Assembly: GCA_028285345.1 (NCBI GenBank)
Contig: JANQPT010000044.1
Location: forward strand, 310,001 to 374,000
Reading direction: 5' to 3'
Length of the DNA stretch: 64,000 nucleotides
From: Planctomycetales bacterium
GTDB lineage: Bacteria > Planctomycetota > Planctomycetia > Planctomycetales > Planctomycetaceae
Within the stretch, counting starts at the first letter, position 1. Every line of letters starts with the position of its first letter. A program made the translations under genes and the position numbers. Shown piece by piece: positions 56,400 through 64,000 of this stretch. The notes beneath the pieces are model-generated. The model was given only the letters and a program-made list of their open reading frames with translations. It made no database searches and had not been told where the DNA came from.

Positions 56400-57134
56400 T
56401 CACTTCTGCGTATAGGCCAATTGAAACTCTTCCGGAAACACCTCGTCTTCAATCCTTTGCATGAGGGACTTGTAGTCAAACTCCGCGAACAGCGGCCGCC
56501 AGCCGCATCCGTCCAGGATGTGATTGATGTTCATGCGAATCGCCGCAAACGGCTCTTTGATTCCAAGATTGGCCAACGACTCGCCGGTGCTGAGGATTGA
56601 GTGGGCACCGAACGTGAGCGACCACAGGCCGAAAACCAGTTCTTCTGGAGTTGTTCCTTCCGGAAGCTGGAGATCCCCTTGCGCAATCCCGTCGCGCACG
56701 ATTCCCGAGACCATGTGCATGCACTTGCTCTCGGCGGTGTGCATCAAATTACGCCGATTTTCCGATGTTTTTTCCCAGATTGAGCGGGAGTTGATAATCT
56801 GCTCGACTTCAAAGTGATCGGGAAACAGCCGCACGAACAGCTCGCAACCGGCGCCGATTGCGGTGATGCGTTCTCGCGAACCGCCCCGAAACGCAGCCGC
56901 TCGTGAGAAAAAGTCAGTCCGCTTTTCGAGAGTCTCAATCGCCAACGCGATGATGATCTCTTCCTTGCAGGAAAAGTGCTTGTAGATCGTCCCCTTGGAG
57001 TATTCCAACTCAGCGGCAATGCGGTCCATGTTCAGACCGTGATACCCGCCTTCGATCAGCATCGGGCGGGAGAGCTCAAGAATGTCCTCCTCGCGTTGAA
57101 GGATCTCGCGTTGTTTTCGGGTCAGCGTGTTCAT
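56400..57134 (-). CDS. TetR/AcrR family transcriptional regulator
   Basis: The 244-residue protein has an N-terminal helix-turn-helix with typical wording: ILELSRPMLIEGGYHGLNMDRI, then LEYSKGTIYKHFSCKEEII. The C-terminal ligand domain (about 70-244) is variable and not assignable to a substrate. It is the first gene of the efflux operon and lies directly behind three palindromic operator candidates, so it probably represses itself and the pump. Confidence 0.93.
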   Translation of the reverse strand: MNTLTRKQREILQREEDILELSRPMLIEGGYHGLNMDRIAAELEYSKGTIYKHFSCKEEIIIALAIETLEKRTDFFSRAAAFRGGSRERITAIGAGCELFVRLFPDHFEVEQIINSRSIWEKTSENRRNLMHTAESKCMHMVSGIVRDGIAQGDLQLPEGTTPEELVFGLWSLTFGAHSILSTGESLANLGIKEPFAAIRMNINHILDGCGWRPLFAEFDYKSLMQRIEDEVFPEEFQLAYTQK

Positions 57135-57145
57135 ACTGGTATTAT

Positions 57146-57158
57146 TGACGGTTGGTCA
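57146..57158. promoter_or_regulatory. Candidate TetR operator 1 (TGAC-N5-GTCA)
   Basis: TGAC-GGTTG-GTCA, extended to ATTGAC...GTCAGT with one mismatch, 12 bases upstream of the tetR start codon on the opposite side of the gene. Half-site spacing is the same as in operator 2. Confidence 0.6.
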
Positions 57159-57163
57159 GTAAA

Positions 57164-57176
57164 TGACAAGGCGTCA
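57164..57176. promoter_or_regulatory. Candidate TetR operator 2 (TGAC-N5-GTCA)
   Basis: TGAC-AAGGC-GTCA, with its centre 18 bp from the centre of operator 1, about 30 bases upstream of tetR. The same half-site and spacer length make a shared binding protein likely. Confidence 0.6.
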
Positions 57177-57218
57177 CTTATTGGATTCCCAAGAATTGCC
57201 TGTGTTTCGTTACGTCCA

Positions 57219-57233
57219 GTCAACATTGTTGAC
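57219..57233. promoter_or_regulatory. Candidate palindromic site GTCAAC-ATT-GTTGAC
   Basis: A perfect palindrome with 6-bp arms and a 3-bp centre, 85 bases upstream of tetR. The TTGAC half-site is also a -35-like element on both strands, so it could be promoter, operator or both. Confidence 0.45.
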
Positions 57234-57522
57234 AAGGTCTCGCGTCTCCGGGTCAAATACGATGAGGAGTAAGAAAAACCCTATATTTTACGGGAATATG
57301 TCCTTATATGAGCCAATTATGTTGAACTGACCCCATCATCTATGTTAATTTGCTTCCGGTCCGGCTTGAGCGAGTAGCCCTGCTTCGGCAGGGGCGAGCG
57401 CCTACTCGTTCGCCGGGCCATTTTTGTGCGCATTCGGCGGAGCGAGACCGCCGAGATTGTTGACTTGGGCGGCCAACCCTCATCAGACTGGCGTGCCAGC
57501 TTTTGCTCCGTCGCCGCGGGCG

Positions 57523-58821
57523 TCAGCTCACGTTTGCGATGACGCGGGAGAACTCCGCATCGCTCAGGCTCAGCAGTTGCAGCACGTGTGCTAATGTGAG
57601 AATCGCATCGCAGGCGGGATAGGCCTCGCGAAACCAGTATCGGCCGGAGTCTCCACCCGCGAAAACTGCAGCGCAGTCTGTGAATGTTCGCGACATGGCT
57701 TCCAGCGTCGTGCCGCCATCTGCGGCCTGCGGAAACGCTTGCATTGTCGCAGAATCCACCAGGACTGCGTCCCGCGGGTTCTCGTTTCGCAGAAAACGCA
57801 TCAGCGCGCGGGTCACATTGCGAGGGGCGATGAGCTGGCCTTGTTCATCGAATACGGCACAACTTTGTGCGTCGTCGTCGATCAGGATTCCCAAGTCGGC
57901 ACGGTTCTCGCCAATCTCGCGGCTCAGCCTCACCACGTCCGGATCGTCCGGACTGTGCAGATCCCGCTTGCGCTCTGGGAGCTGCTGCACGAACAGCCGG
58001 CAGGGCAAGTTGTCGAAGAGTCGTTGCAGCAAGGCTGTCGTCAGTTGGCTCGACGAGCCCGCGACGATTTTGACCGGTCGCAGTGCGTGAAAGTGCTTCC
58101 ACAATCCCGCTTCGTACGCCAGGGACGCATGAAACGAACGCACCTGCCCCGCTTGGCGGCTGGGGCGAGGCTGAATCGAGGCCGACATCTCTTCGAGCGA
58201 GGCCAACAACCGACCGCTGGAAACCGGAACCGCACCGGATTGCACAAAATCGAGTCCGGTCCAGACTGGATTACAGCCGGATCCCGACACCTGGATTCCC
58301 GCGGCGGCCTGCATGTGGGAGACCGCATACCAAAAGCAGGGCCGCGTCGACTGCCCGATGTCGATCACTCGGCAGCTCATTGTTCGCAGTGCCCTCACCA
58401 CTCCGACCGAGATGTCGGGTGACGAAGGGCGTTCATCATGGCCGACGACCACGACCGGCCCTGTACGTCCCGAAACATCGCGGGGATTGATGTCCGAAGT
58501 CGTCCGCGCTACCAGCGGCATGGAATTCCACAATAGACGGCCCAATGCGGAGGCGTAACCAGCGGCCGTCTCGCGGGTGATTTCATTGAGGTAGACGCCG
58601 CGAACTCCTTCGCTCGTTAACAGAGAACTCCGTTGGACGCGATGCTCGGCGGCGTTCAGTTCCTCGATGGTCGTCAGCGGAAGCTGTCCCGTCTCGTGAC
58701 GATGTTCGCATTGGCGGCACGCCGGGTAAAACGCCGCCAATCGGGCCAAATGGACCGACTCACTAATGAAGGTCCGTTCGCCCGGGCACTGATATTTTGC
58801 GGCGTGGTCGGTTGTAGACAT
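57523..58821 (-). CDS. Phosphohexomutase-fold protein with degenerate active site
   Basis: The product (432 residues from MSTTDHAAKY) follows the alpha-D-phosphohexomutase order: EGVRGVYLNEITRETAAGYA, VVVGHDERPSSPDISVGVVRAL, the former serine loop, DLGILIDDDAQS and GGDSGRYWFREAYP. The loop that should read TASHNP is SGSGCNP (179-185), with Gly in the place of the phosphoserine. The metal loop that should read DGDGDR is DDDAQS (315-320). Both point to loss of the mutase reaction. The N-terminus has a CPGE...CRQCEHRH cysteine group that may bind zinc. An alternative start is 58875. Function unknown. Confidence 0.82.
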   Translation of the reverse strand: MSTTDHAAKYQCPGERTFISESVHLARLAAFYPACRQCEHRHETGQLPLTTIEELNAAEHRVQRSSLLTSEGVRGVYLNEITRETAAGYASALGRLLWNSMPLVARTTSDINPRDVSGRTGPVVVVGHDERPSSPDISVGVVRALRTMSCRVIDIGQSTRPCFWYAVSHMQAAAGIQVSGSGCNPVWTGLDFVQSGAVPVSSGRLLASLEEMSASIQPRPSRQAGQVRSFHASLAYEAGLWKHFHALRPVKIVAGSSSQLTTALLQRLFDNLPCRLFVQQLPERKRDLHSPDDPDVVRLSREIGENRADLGILIDDDAQSCAVFDEQGQLIAPRNVTRALMRFLRNENPRDAVLVDSATMQAFPQAADGGTTLEAMSRTFTDCAAVFAGGDSGRYWFREAYPACDAILTLAHVLQLLSLSDAEFSRVIANVS

Positions 58822-59014
58822 TCTCGGCAGCGCCCTATAGTGAGTCGCGGACTGCAGAGGCGCTGTGTTGAGCAAACCCGCTGAAATCCGTTTCCCCGGT
58901 CGATTTCGCCTGTCGCGCGAGCTCGATTCGCGAATCGCACGGGGAACTTTAGGCGAAACAAAAAACAGAGGTCAAGCGGAGAAATTCCGCCCGCCCAAAC
59001 GATTCCAAGAAGTC

Positions 59015-59446
59015 ATGCCGCAATCACACCGTATGCACCTGAAGGGGCCCTGGAAGTACCGCATATTGCCCGCTGCTGAGCAAATGTCGCCGCCCGATCC
59101 CGAAATCGCCGCCGAAGGACGCATCAAATTGCCGGCCGCCTGGGAGGAGTGTTTCGGGACGTATCGCGGCACGGTCCGGTATCAGCGTCATTTCAACTGT
59201 CCGACAAACCTCGACTCACACGAGCAGGTCTTTGTCATCTTTACGGAAATTGGGGGACAGGCATCGATTCGGCTGAACGGTTCCGAGTTGGGAACAGCCG
59301 CGGGCGGACCAGGTCCGTTTGAGTTCGAAATCACCACCCTGTTGCAATCACAAAACATGCTGGAGGCCGACGTCACGTTTCAGACCGCTGACCCGTCTCC
59401 GGGCGGATTGTGGAGTCCCGTGGCCCTGGAAATCCGCTCCGATTGA
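59015..59446 (+). CDS. Small GH2-like beta-sandwich protein
   Basis: The 143-residue product (MPQSHRMHLKGPWKYRIL) reads like the sugar-binding domain of glycoside hydrolase family 2 or a similar galactose-binding sandwich: LPAAWEECFGTYRGTVRYQRHF, VFVIFTEIGGQASIRLNGSELG, FEFEITTLLQSQNMLEADV. No catalytic domain, signal peptide or membrane segment is visible. An in-frame start at 58865 would add 50 less protein-like residues. It is a stand-alone module. Function unknown; a regulatory or glycan-binding role is possible. Confidence 0.7.
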   Translation: MPQSHRMHLKGPWKYRILPAAEQMSPPDPEIAAEGRIKLPAAWEECFGTYRGTVRYQRHFNCPTNLDSHEQVFVIFTEIGGQASIRLNGSELGTAAGGPGPFEFEITTLLQSQNMLEADVTFQTADPSPGGLWSPVALEIRSD

Positions 59447-59452
59447 CTGACT

Positions 59453-60325
59453 TCAGGCGGCCGACTCGATACCGCGCGCCGCTTCAACATGAGCAAAGTA
59501 TCCCACGGCGAGGGATGTCTCACGCTGGTCGCTCATTGGTCGCGACAGATCAATGCGGATTCCATGGGCATAGACCGCGGCAACCTTGACGCGAACGTCC
59601 GCATCGTCCAGCACTTCACATTCGACTTGAGGAGGGCAGGGCAGGGTGGGGCAGAAAGCGAGGTGTAAACTCGTTCGGCTTTCACTCTCGGAAAAATGGG
59701 CGATGGCGACACCCTCTACGCTCAATCCACCCCCGGCCGGTTCGCGGCGGGTCATCCATTGGGTCACTTCCGGCTCTTGCCAAGGGGCGCTGCCCGACTC
59801 GGATTTCAGCAATTCGGTCGGACCGACCACCGCTGAGAGCCGTTCGTCCAACTGTGCATCGATCCCCGTTTCAGACGGCGGATCGTGGGCCGTCGGCTGC
59901 TTGATTGAGAATTGCCGCCGCCGGTGAACGGTCGTTTCGGAGACCAACAGCGCGGCCGCACAAACGGCGCCCAAAGTGCCCACAAACCACGCGGCGGCTG
60001 ACGACTCGCGCGGGATCACGGTCAACGAGACGATCAACGGAAACAGTGTCAAGAACGCCGGTAGCGCGCCCCACAACCAATGCTCGCCGCGCATTTGCAA
60101 GTTTTGAAAAACGGCATAGGCGAACAAGCCGGCCAAAGTCGTCAGGACCGCCGAGATGCAAAGTATCTCTGCGGGCGGGGCGCTCGTGACGGCGCCGGAC
60201 ATCCATCGAAGAAACACGATCGCCGCCACCACATTGAGCCCCAGCCAGATGGCGGCTGCAACGGCGGCGTAAACTGTCATCACCCGCTGACGCGCGTCGA
60301 GCAGCTGATTCACAAATGCACCCAT
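59453..60325 (-). CDS. Membrane protein of unknown function
   Basis: The 290-residue product starts at MGAFVNQLLD because GGAGG lies 6 bases before it. Four hydrophobic segments occur in the first 140 residues (VYAAVAAAIWLGLNVVAAIVFL, ILCISAVLTTLAGLFAYAVF, LWGALPAFLTLFPLIVSL, WFVGTLGAVCAAALLV). The C-terminal 150 residues form a soluble, partly beta part (LSVEGVAIAHFSESESRTSLHLAF). No motif was recognised. It lies just after metK on the same strand. Confidence 0.72.
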   Translation of the reverse strand: MGAFVNQLLDARQRVMTVYAAVAAAIWLGLNVVAAIVFLRWMSGAVTSAPPAEILCISAVLTTLAGLFAYAVFQNLQMRGEHWLWGALPAFLTLFPLIVSLTVIPRESSAAAWFVGTLGAVCAAALLVSETTVHRRRQFSIKQPTAHDPPSETGIDAQLDERLSAVVGPTELLKSESGSAPWQEPEVTQWMTRREPAGGGLSVEGVAIAHFSESESRTSLHLAFCPTLPCPPQVECEVLDDADVRVKVAAVYAHGIRIDLSRPMSDQRETSLAVGYFAHVEAARGIESAA

Positions 60326-60377
60326 TGGAGTCCTCCATGACATGAACCAAGCGGCGCTCGCCCCCGCAGGCGGACTG

Positions 60378-61520
60378 CTACAGTCCGGCCGCGCTCTTCA
60401 GATCGGCCGCCTTGTTGGTCGCTTCCCAGCTGAAATCGGCGTCCTCGCGGCCAAAGTGTCCCCCGGCCGCCGTCTTGCGGAAGATCGGCCGCCGCAACTC
60501 GAGGTACTCGATGATTCCCTTCGGCGTTAGCGGAAACATCTCTCGTACCAACTCCACGATCTTGGCGTCGGGAACCTGGTTTGTGCCGGCTGTTTCCACA
60601 TGCACGCTGACCGGATCGGCGACACCGATCGCGTACGCGAGCTGGACTTCGCACTCGGTCGCTAGACCGGCCGCGACGATGTTCTTCGCCACGTGGCGGG
60701 CCATATATGCAGCGCTGCGATCTACTTTGGTGGAGTCCTTGCCGCTAAACGCCCCGCCGCCGTGCCGGCCCCATCCGCCGTACGTATCGACGATGATCTT
60801 GCGTCCTGTCAGCCCGGTATCTCCGTGAGGACCGCCCACGACGAACCGACCCGTCGGGTTAATGTGATATTGGGGAGTCTCCTGCATCAACTCGGCGGGG
60901 ACCTCTTTCGCGATGATCTCCGAGATCACGTAATCGTGGATTTCATTCTGCTCGACCGCGTCGGAGTGCTGTGTGGAGACGACAACAGCGGCGCAGCGAA
61001 TAGGTTTGCTCCCCTCGTATTCGATGGTGACTTGACTCTTACTGTCGGGCCGCAGCCAGTCGACATCGCCCCGATTCCGAGCCTCCGCCAAACGATTCAG
61101 AATGCGGTGCGAAAGCGCGATCGGCAGCGGCATCAATTCGGGCGTTTGGTCGCAGGCATATCCGAACATCAGTCCCTGGTCGCCGGCGCCGTCCCGATCA
61201 ACGCCCTGCGCAATATCGCCGCTCTGGCTATGGAGTGCCAGAAACACGCGGCAGCTATCCGCGTTAAACCCAATGTCGTCGCTGGTGTAGCCAATGTCAC
61301 GGCAAATCTCGCGAACCACTTCTTCGTGATTGATCTCGGCTTGGGATGTGACTTCCCCCGACAGCACGACCAAATCGGTGGTGCAGAGCGTCTCGCAGGC
61401 CACCCGAGACATCGGATCTTGGGCCAGCAGTGCATCCAAGATCCCATCAGAGATCTGATCGGAGACCTTGTCCGGGTGTCCGTTGCTGACGGATTCACTG
61501 GTAAACAAGTAGTTGGCCAT
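60378..61520 (-). CDS. metK: S-adenosylmethionine synthetase
   Basis: The 380-residue protein starts at [10 protein letters not shown] with GGAGTG 6 bases upstream. All three hallmark motifs are present: [17 protein letters not shown] (ATP/methionine site), [12 protein letters not shown] and [16 protein letters not shown]. Length matches the family. It makes SAM from ATP and methionine in the cytoplasm. An inverted repeat lies upstream at 61573-61589. The membrane-protein gene follows after 52 bases. Confidence 0.97.
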   Translation of the reverse strand: MANYLFTSESVSNGHPDKVSDQISDGILDALLAQDPMSRVACETLCTTDLVVLSGEVTSQAEINHEEVVREICRDIGYTSDDIGFNADSCRVFLALHSQSGDIAQGVDRDGAGDQGLMFGYACDQTPELMPLPIALSHRILNRLAEARNRGDVDWLRPDSKSQVTIEYEGSKPIRCAAVVVSTQHSDAVEQNEIHDYVISEIIAKEVPAELMQETPQYHINPTGRFVVGGPHGDTGLTGRKIIVDTYGGWGRHGGGAFSGKDSTKVDRSAAYMARHVAKNIVAAGLATECEVQLAYAIGVADPVSVHVETAGTNQVPDAKIVELVREMFPLTPKGIIEYLELRRPIFRKTAAGGHFGREDADFSWEATNKAADLKSAAGL

Positions 61521-61572
61521 GCGGCACTCCATGCAATCGAGTGTTGGTTACGGAACTGACCCGTTATGAGAT

Positions 61573-61589
61573 GAACGAATGTATCGTTC
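61573..61589. promoter_or_regulatory. Inverted repeat upstream of metK
   Basis: GAACGA-ATGTA-TCGTTC, with perfect 6-bp arms, 53 bases upstream of the metK start. A place for an operator, but no binding protein can be assigned and no known SAM riboswitch structure is apparent. Confidence 0.4.
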
Positions 61590-61668
61590 AGGTTGACTGA
61601 AAAGTTGGCCGATTGTAGGGAACCTGGATAATTGTCACAACCGAGATTGAATCCACGCGACCTGAGCT

Positions 61669-63003
61669 CTAGGCGGCGTCCGCAGGGCGAAGTTCCTCAG
61701 GCGAAGTCGACTCCGACAGCGACCGAGTGATCAGGTTCACAGTTGTGTCCGTGGCGCCTTGCTGCGACACCACCAATTCTTGCGCTCGCGCTCCGAGTGC
61801 TCGGCACTCCTCGGGCAAGTCGAGCAGCGCTCGGACGGCTGCGGTCATTTCTTCTGGATTGTGAACGACGCGGGCCGCGCCTTCTCTGAGCAGGATTTCG
61901 ACGACATCACGAAAGTTGTGCGTATTCTGCCCGAACAGCACCGCCGCCCCGTAGCCGGCCGGTTCGATCATGTTCTGGCCGCCGCGATTGGTGAGACTTC
62001 CGCCCACGAAGGCGATATCGGCCAGACCCCAGCAGGCGGAGAGTTCTCCGAGCGTGTCCAACAACAACACGGGACGTTCCTGACCGTGTTCCGGCGTCGA
62101 AAAACGTGGATTCAATTGGCTTCGACGTAAGAGCGGAAAGCCCCGTTGGTCAATTAGCCTGGCGACCTCTTCAAAGCGTTCCTTGTGCCGCGGGACGAGC
62201 ACCAGCCTCAGACGGGGAAAGTCGCCGCGCAGAGCGCGATAGGTTTTCAGTGCGTACTCTTCCTCCGGCGACTGTGTGCTGCCGGCGATGAACACAACTT
62301 CGTCGGCCGCGATTCCGAAGCTGACTCCGATCTCCTTCGTCGCGGAATTGTCGCGCCGCGTGACGACGGAGTCGAACTTAATCGAACCGGTGATCGCAAG
62401 CCGCTCATTCGCACCGCCCAACGTGCGCAGCCTCTCACCGTATAGTTCGTTTTGGACGGCCAGCAGTTGAAACTTGTTCAACATGTGCCTCAGCAGAAAC
62501 CGAATCCGCCGATATCCCCGAAAACTGCGCTCACTCACCCGGCCGTTGATCAGCAGCAGCGGAATCTGTTGTTGATACGCCGTCCGAATCAGATTGGGCC
62601 ACAATTCCAGTTCGACCAGCACGATTGCTGCCGGCTGCACTCTCCGCAGTGCGCGTCGGACCGACCATGTAAAATCGAGCGGAAAAAAACAGACAGAATC
62701 ACCGGGAAACGACGTTTGCGCGACGTCGAATCCGGTGGCCGTCGTTGTGGAAATCAAAAAGCGGTGACTGGGCAGTTGCGACCTGAGCTTCTCCAACACC
62801 GGACGAATCTGCATCACTTCGCCGACACTCACGGCGTGAATCCACAGGCAGGGGCGTCTGTCATCGCCACGGGGCAGACTGCCGAATAGTTTTTCGCGCC
62901 AGCCGCGGCGGTATTTGCCCTGAAAGACCATCCTCCAGAGGACAACCGGAGCGACCGCGACGAGCAGCGCCGCATAGGCCAAATTCAGCAGCCAACCGAT
63001 CAC
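61669..63003 (-). CDS. waaA: 3-deoxy-D-manno-octulosonic acid (KDO) transferase
   Basis: The 444-residue product is placed at GTG 63003, with AAAGGA 6 bases upstream and the family N-terminus (M)IGWLLNLAYAALLVAVAPVVLWRMV. GT30 family marks are WIHAVSVGEVMQIRPVLEKL, FFPLDFTWSVRRALRRVQPAAIVLVELELWPN and GGSLTNRGGQNMIEPAGYG. WaaA adds KDO to lipid A at the inner membrane, which shows the organism can make lipopolysaccharide. An ATG 14 codons upstream is a less likely start. Confidence 0.94.
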   Translation of the reverse strand: MIGWLLNLAYAALLVAVAPVVLWRMVFQGKYRRGWREKLFGSLPRGDDRRPCLWIHAVSVGEVMQIRPVLEKLRSQLPSHRFLISTTTATGFDVAQTSFPGDSVCFFPLDFTWSVRRALRRVQPAAIVLVELELWPNLIRTAYQQQIPLLLINGRVSERSFRGYRRIRFLLRHMLNKFQLLAVQNELYGERLRTLGGANERLAITGSIKFDSVVTRRDNSATKEIGVSFGIAADEVVFIAGSTQSPEEEYALKTYRALRGDFPRLRLVLVPRHKERFEEVARLIDQRGFPLLRRSQLNPRFSTPEHGQERPVLLLDTLGELSACWGLADIAFVGGSLTNRGGQNMIEPAGYGAAVLFGQNTHNFRDVVEILLREGAARVVHNPEEMTAAVRALLDLPEECRALGARAQELVVSQQGATDTTVNLITRSLSESTSPEELRPADAA

Positions 63004-63067
63004 GGGGCATCCTTTCCCGACGGGGCGTGTGATGATCGTGGGCACTCCGGGCGGCGCCGGGAACAGT

Positions 63068-64000
63068 TTACGCTGTTTTCCTCAGACAGCAGTTCTTATA
63101 TTTCTTGCCGCTGCCGCAGGGGCAGGGATCGTTGCGGCCGACGCGCTGGCCTTTGTTGCGGATCGGCTCGATTGCCGTTTGCTCCGAGCCGGCATTGGCT
63201 CCGGGGTCGGGGCCCATTTCGGGCGTCGGCGGCGAATCATGTTCGGTGGAGGTAATCTTCCAGAACGATTCTAAGTATTCGGGATTGGCTTCCTCCAGCC
63301 GGAAGATCGCGCTGGTCACGCGGTCCGCGACGCTGGTCCACATGACCTCGAACGCCTTCATGCCCTGTTTCTTGTACTCGACTTTGGGATCTTTTTGGGC
63401 ATAGCCCTGCAGGCCGATTCCCGACCGCAGATGGTCCATGTAGTACAGGTGATCCTTCCAAGCCGTGTCGAGCACTTCCAGAATCAGCGCTCGCTCGGCC
63501 TGGCTGAGTTCGGGACGAAACCGTTCATCGATCTTGCATTGGACGTCCCGCCGGGCGTCTGAGATCGGAAGTATTTTCAGATCGGCCGGGTCAAGCTCGG
63601 CGTGCAGTTTTTCCTGAGACCACTGCGAGAGTTTGTCCAACAACTGCGGGTTTTCCGGCGGGTGGCCCTCGGCGTCCCTTTCGTCATCGTCCCCGTAAGC
63701 CTCTTTGAGGATTTTGTCGGCTTCTTCGAGTAACTCTCCGTTTTGGAAGAATCCGCTGCTGGCGCCGCTCAAGACCTTGGCGACTTCATCGCGGGATTTG
63801 CTCTTAATGTCGTCGAACGACAATTCGGACTCAAACCGCTCGTTGGCCCACTTCACCAACCCTTCCCGATCGGGCCGGTCACTGGCGCCGCGGCCGGCGA
63901 GGAACTTGTTGAGACCGAGCGCAACCGGGAAGTTAATCTCCTTTTCCCGATACAGGTCTTCCAACTTCGCAAGAATTTGATCGTTTGCCTCTTCCGGTTC
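63068..64000 (-). CDS. secA: Preprotein translocase SecA, C-terminal part (truncated by window)
   Basis: The frame is open to the window edge; 310 C-terminal residues are visible. They include the helical wing and scaffold region (RALILEVLDTAWKDHLYYMDHLRSGIGLQGYAQKDP, then YKKQGMKAFEVMWTSVADRVT) and the zinc-binding SEC-C motif GRNDPCPCGSGKKYKNCC at the end. An acidic insert (YGDDDERDAEGHPPENPQ) lies in the helical region. SecA is the ATPase that drives protein export through SecYEG. It precedes waaA on the same strand by 64 bases. Confidence 0.96.
   Translation of the reverse strand, partial: EPEEANDQILAKLEDLYREKEINFPVALGLNKFLAGRGASDRPDREGLVKWANERFESELSFDDIKSKSRDEVAKVLSGASSGFFQNGELLEEADKILKEAYGDDDERDAEGHPPENPQLLDKLSQWSQEKLHAELDPADLKILPISDARRDVQCKIDERFRPELSQAERALILEVLDTAWKDHLYYMDHLRSGIGLQGYAQKDPKVEYKKQGMKAFEVMWTSVADRVTSAIFRLEEANPEYLESFWKITSTEHDSPPTPEMGPDPGANAGSEQTAIEPIRNKGQRVGRNDPCPCGSGKKYKNCCLRKTA

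Larger units (their letters stand above)
57135..57522. other. Intergenic stretch with TetR operators and a cruciform
   Basis: Contains the operator candidates upstream of tetR and, near 57371-57408, a nested hairpin: outer arms CGAGTAG / CTACTCG, inner stem CCCTGC-TTCG-GCAGGG. The 57250-57350 part is A/T-rich. No gene is evident. Confidence 0.55.

Noticed and set aside
57371..57408. Nested hairpin as a possible structured RNA or terminator
   Set aside because: No T-run and no match to a known RNA architecture that I can recognise; kept as a simple palindrome within the intergenic note.
61521..61668. SAM riboswitch upstream of metK
   Set aside because: The stretch is short and shows only one small inverted repeat, without the conserved core of any SAM riboswitch class I know.

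Overview
The window reads as a chromosomal segment of a planctomycete (phylum Planctomycetota, order Planctomycetales; genus not determinable from this sequence alone). The evidence is the gene content: two DUF1080 proteins, a PVC-type membrane-bound dehydrogenase/HEAT/cytochrome c protein, a DUF1559 protein, secreted sialidase-like propellers with Tat signals, a SpoIIE-type phosphatase with GAF domain, several FHA proteins, a very large VIT/vWA protein, and a KDO transferase. GC content is moderate to high and genes are mostly single or in short co-directional runs. Both ends cut a gene: the 3' part of a SpoIIE phosphatase on the left and the C-terminal part of secA on the right. I saw no rRNA, tRNA, CRISPR array, prophage or insertion sequence.

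Layout. 1-3.6 kb: signalling genes (SpoIIE phosphatase, small conserved proteins, FHA protein with a Pro/Gln/Met-rich tail). 4.1-8.4 kb: glycine cleavage genes on the minus strand (gcvH, gcvPA, gcvPB) ending in a lipoate ligase, with no gcvT. 8.6-12.5 kb: rpiB, a YrdC-like/LMW phosphatase fusion, a methyltransferase and an inositol-phosphatase-family enzyme. 12.7-20.2 kb: a mostly secreted sugar-processing set (DUF1080, two sialidase-like proteins, an exported mannonate-dehydratase-like enzyme, an unknown 603-aa secreted protein, an amidohydrolase). 20.6-25.3 kb: gamma carbonic anhydrase-like protein, SSS symporter, ferredoxin-NADP reductase, esterase. 25.6-29.7 kb: leucine-rich-repeat protein, AmrS-type radical SAM enzyme, YggS, enoyl-CoA hydratase.

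29.8-39.1 kb is a minus-strand run headed by a 2077-residue exported protein (FecR-like, VIT, vWA, duplicated STN-like modules, a Gly-rich linker, a second duplicated module and a helical C terminus), followed closely by a DUF1559-like protein and a 14-repeat WD40 protein. This is the best candidate here for an undescribed planctomycete system. 39.2-45.2 kb: an orphan secreted protein, a TIM-barrel sugar isomerase-like protein, a second DUF1080 protein and the PVC cytochrome protein. 45.6-51.8 kb: membrane, TPR and double-FHA proteins, a DUF5658-like protein and an ECF-like sigma factor. 51.8-57.2 kb: a self-contained TetR / adaptor / RND efflux operon with paired palindromic operator candidates. 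57.5-64 kb: a phosphohexomutase homologue with damaged active-site motifs, a small GH2-like sandwich protein, a membrane protein, metK, waaA and secA.

Intergenic DNA carries several dispersed palindromes and inverted repeats (CCCCCGGC-type hairpins, an ACGCAAGGACGCAGAG-type repeat, a 29-bp inverted pair) and three convincing intrinsic terminators. Start codons were re-chosen in many genes from Shine-Dalgarno spacing and family N-termini; three important ones are GTG.
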